DNA of 64,000 nucleotides from Hahella chejuensis KCTC 2396. Lineage in GTDB: Bacteria; Pseudomonadota; Gammaproteobacteria; Pseudomonadales; Oleiphilaceae. A program made the position numbers and the translations under genes. How positions within the stretch are numbered: position 1 is the first letter of the stretch; each line of letters begins with the position of its first letter. The notes below the pieces were generated by a model, which saw nothing but the letters and a program-made list of their open reading frames with translations, was not told where the DNA came from and did no database searches. The DNA lies in contig NC_007645.1 of assembly GCF_000012985.1 (NCBI RefSeq), positions 6,561,001 to 6,625,000 on the forward strand. The letters are read 5' to 3'. Shown here one piece after another: positions 62,159 through 64,000 of this stretch.

Positions 62159-64000
62159 GAAGTTACCTGGGTGGCTGGCGGTTTGCTGCTACCTTTTATT
62201 CTGGTTCTGGAACCTGACCTACGCCGTTCTTACAGGCGTTCTAATCGTTCCTTTTTTTACGCTGCCCGCTATTAGCGGCGCATTCATCGGCCTGCACAGT
62301 TGGATGACGGCGGTGTTTTCCATCCTGTTGGTGGCGATACCCGCGCTCTGTATCGGGTTGGGGTTAACGCGTTTCCGGAAAAATCCCACCGCGCTGATCA
62401 AACTGTTTTACGGCGTGGAGATGCCGATTATCTTCATTATGCTGAGCACGCTATTCCTGTTGCGCGAGCTGAACCCGGGCGTCACGCATGTGCTGATCAA
62501 TATACTCATCGCCCTATTCGCCTATCTCGCCTGTCTATGGGGCGGCGTCAATACCCGTTTCCCCATGTGGCTGAGACTCAGTCTCGCCATGACCATGCTG
62601 TTGACCGGTCTATATTGCGCGTTGCTGCTCGCGCAGTTCTTTATCCCCGCCACGGCGGGCTTCTTCGAATTACTGGGAGAGATCGAACTACGCCACTTGG
62701 GTGACATTTTTAACTATCTACTCTTCCTGGTAGCGCTGATATGTGGCCTGTCGACTTGCGTGGTCTTTCTGGCGCTCCCCTTCGTTCTTACTTTCCTCTA
62801 TATCCGCGAGTTTCTGCGCGAGTGGCGCATCGCGGACGCCAGCCTCGGGCGCGCCAAGGCGGGCGCCGTCGCAGCGGGGATACTGGCGTTGAACGCCCTG
62901 TTATTCGCCGTATTGAACCAACAGCCGCAACAGGAAACGTTCGAACGCATGGCGTTCCTGGATCAGCGTTTCCAACCTGGCGAGACGATCCCCAGTATTC
63001 CACGGGAAGAACACGACGCCTTGCGCAAAGGACTGATCAACGCCTATCTGGCGCCCTATCGTTATCTGTCGACCACAGAGAGAAACGGTGCGGTGTTTAA
63101 CGCTTATCTGGGCGCTTTTGACTCCGCGGACCACTCTCTGGCGAAAGGATCGCAAGCCATCTTCAACTTTCTGGCGACGCCTTTTCTCTACGACGGAGCC
63201 TACTTCCGTGAGGACAAAGAACGCGCCGCCCGGTATTACCGGGCGTTCTTTGATCAGCCCATCGAGAAAGGAGAGCCGGAAGCGATTTTACACGCCATCC
63301 AAGCCACCTTCGATCAAGGTCAGCCTGTTGCGGGTCTGCTTGATGTGTTAAACCGATATGTGTTGATCACCAATATGGCGATCACTGTCGAGCCACAGGG
63401 TGACAACGCGCGCATTCGCATCGTGCAGACTCTGGAAAACCAGACCTACAACAACCATGAAGTCACCTTTCATTTCAGCCTGCCGGAAGAAGCGGCGCTC
63501 ACAGGTTTATGGCTGAGCGACGACGCCAAGGATCTGGATAAGTTCGCCTACGCCCTGGCGCCTCGCGGCGCGGCGCAACAGGTTTACAATGACGAAGTGC
63601 AACAGCGCATTGATCCCTCTTTGCTGGAGCAGGTCGGCCCTCGTCAGTATCGCTTGCGCGCGTTTCCCGTTCCGCCTCGTAGAGCCAATTACAACCGCTC
63701 CATGGGCCTGCTACTGGGTACGGACTACGAGGTCGACCCCATGTATTTGACCTTTGAATACAAAACCACCATAAACGACCAAGGCGCCTGGCCGTTGCCT
63801 CAACTATTGGAAAAGCGCAACGCCTATTGGAGCGATCAAACTCAACGTACTTTGAACGACCAGCCACTCCAAACTGAAAAAGATGCATGGCTTCCCATTA
63901 CCGCGCAGATGTCAGCGGCCGCCCCGCGCAAGCAACATGACGCCGTCGTCGCTGGCCAGCGCGTTCGCGCCGTTCCCCGCACCGGCGCCGATGCGCAATG
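62148..64000 (+). CDS. Integral membrane VIT-domain protein, exosortase partner (cut by window edge)
   Basis: The reading frame starts with ATG at 62148 and stays open to the window end (617 codons). It overlaps the exosortase stop by eleven bases and so should be translated with it. Residues 1-260 hold about seven membrane helices (YLLFWFWNLTYAVLTGVLIVPF, then FSILLVAIPALCIGLGL and further). Residues about 405-520 are a VIT domain (MAITVEPQGDNARIRIVQTLENQTYNNHEVTFHFSLPEEA... LLEQVGPRQYRLRAFPVPP). It matches the PEP-CTERM family integral membrane proteins (TIGR02921 type, by memory), in which a VWA region and a C-terminal sorting tail usually follow. Those parts lie outside the window. Confidence 0.85.
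   Translation, partial: MENKKLPGWLAVCCYLLFWFWNLTYAVLTGVLIVPFFTLPAISGAFIGLHSWMTAVFSILLVAIPALCIGLGLTRFRKNPTALIKLFYGVEMPIIFIMLSTLFLLRELNPGVTHVLINILIALFAYLACLWGGVNTRFPMWLRLSLAMTMLLTGLYCALLLAQFFIPATAGFFELLGEIELRHLGDIFNYLLFLVALICGLSTCVVFLALPFVLTFLYIREFLREWRIADASLGRAKAGAVAAGILALNALLFAVLNQQPQQETFERMAFLDQRFQPGETIPSIPREEHDALRKGLINAYLAPYRYLSTTERNGAVFNAYLGAFDSADHSLAKGSQAIFNFLATPFLYDGAYFREDKERAARYYRAFFDQPIEKGEPEAILHAIQATFDQGQPVAGLLDVLNRYVLITNMAITVEPQGDNARIRIVQTLENQTYNNHEVTFHFSLPEEAALTGLWLSDDAKDLDKFAYALAPRGAAQQVYNDEVQQRIDPSLLEQVGPRQYRLRAFPVPPRRANYNRSMGLLLGTDYEVDPMYLTFEYKTTINDQGAWPLPQLLEKRNAYWSDQTQRTLNDQPLQTEKDAWLPITAQMSAAAPRKQHDAVVAGQRVRAVPRTGADAQ

Overview
The window reads as a chromosomal segment of a free-living, probably marine gammaproteobacterium. 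Gene density, GC-rich codon use, a Rep helicase, a CpsG-type phosphomannomutase, YbbA/YbbP, a cytochrome c5 and a full cobalamin cluster all fit that. The exosortase O / VIT-protein pair at the right end and the overall gene mix recall Hahella and its relatives. That assignment is from memory and was not tested by any search. No phage, insertion sequence, CRISPR array or plasmid function was seen.

Left part (1-16.7 kb): a truncated Tex gene, a GGDEF/EAL c-di-GMP protein, a block of tandem hairpins in front of rep, a metallophosphoesterase, and a reverse-strand operon of a TRAP transporter (dctP-dctQ-dctM) plus a 1218-residue 5-oxoprolinase/hydantoinase, followed by a winged-helix regulator. 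Then come a cytochrome c5, two small cell-envelope proteins, a phosphomannomutase and a B3/B4-domain protein. A 59-residue membrane ORF with its own ribosome site and terminator (16740-16919) lies before tRNA-Arg(CCG).

Middle part (17.4-34.8 kb): mostly single accessory genes. They include a nucleotidyltransferase-like protein, two solute-binding-protein-like genes, an ankyrin protein, fbp, the YbbA/YbbP ABC system, a Tat-exported aldo/keto reductase, a PIN-domain toxin-antitoxin pair with low GC, a secreted FG-GAP/PPC protein, a GH13 glucosidase divergent from a LacI-type regulator with a perfect palindromic operator, and an astacin-like zinc peptidase.

Cobalamin region (34.95-50.73 kb): bluB, cobC/cobD and cbiB run left. 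A cobalamin riboswitch then leads rightward into cbtB-cbtA, a fused ChlI/ChlD-type chelatase subunit, cobO, cobB, cbiD, cobK, cbiX, cobH, cobL, cobI, cbiG, cobJ and cobM. CbiX, CbiD and CbiG mark the early-cobalt (oxygen-independent) route. A ChlID-type late-chelatase subunit is present, but no CobN is in the window.

Right part (50.7-64 kb): a 935-base non-coding stretch carries an ideal CRP-type site and a highly structured leader before a 483-residue protein of unknown function. Next is a cytochrome c with an extra N-terminal domain, then a MerR regulator whose C-terminal domain is repeated as a free 60-residue protein encoded just upstream. The window ends with a fibro-slime protein with an exosortase-type tail, a cold-shock protein, exosortase O fused to an EpsI-like domain, and an overlapping integral-membrane VIT protein cut by the window edge. 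The exosortase/VIT pair and the 483-residue protein with its leader are the best candidates for little-described biology.
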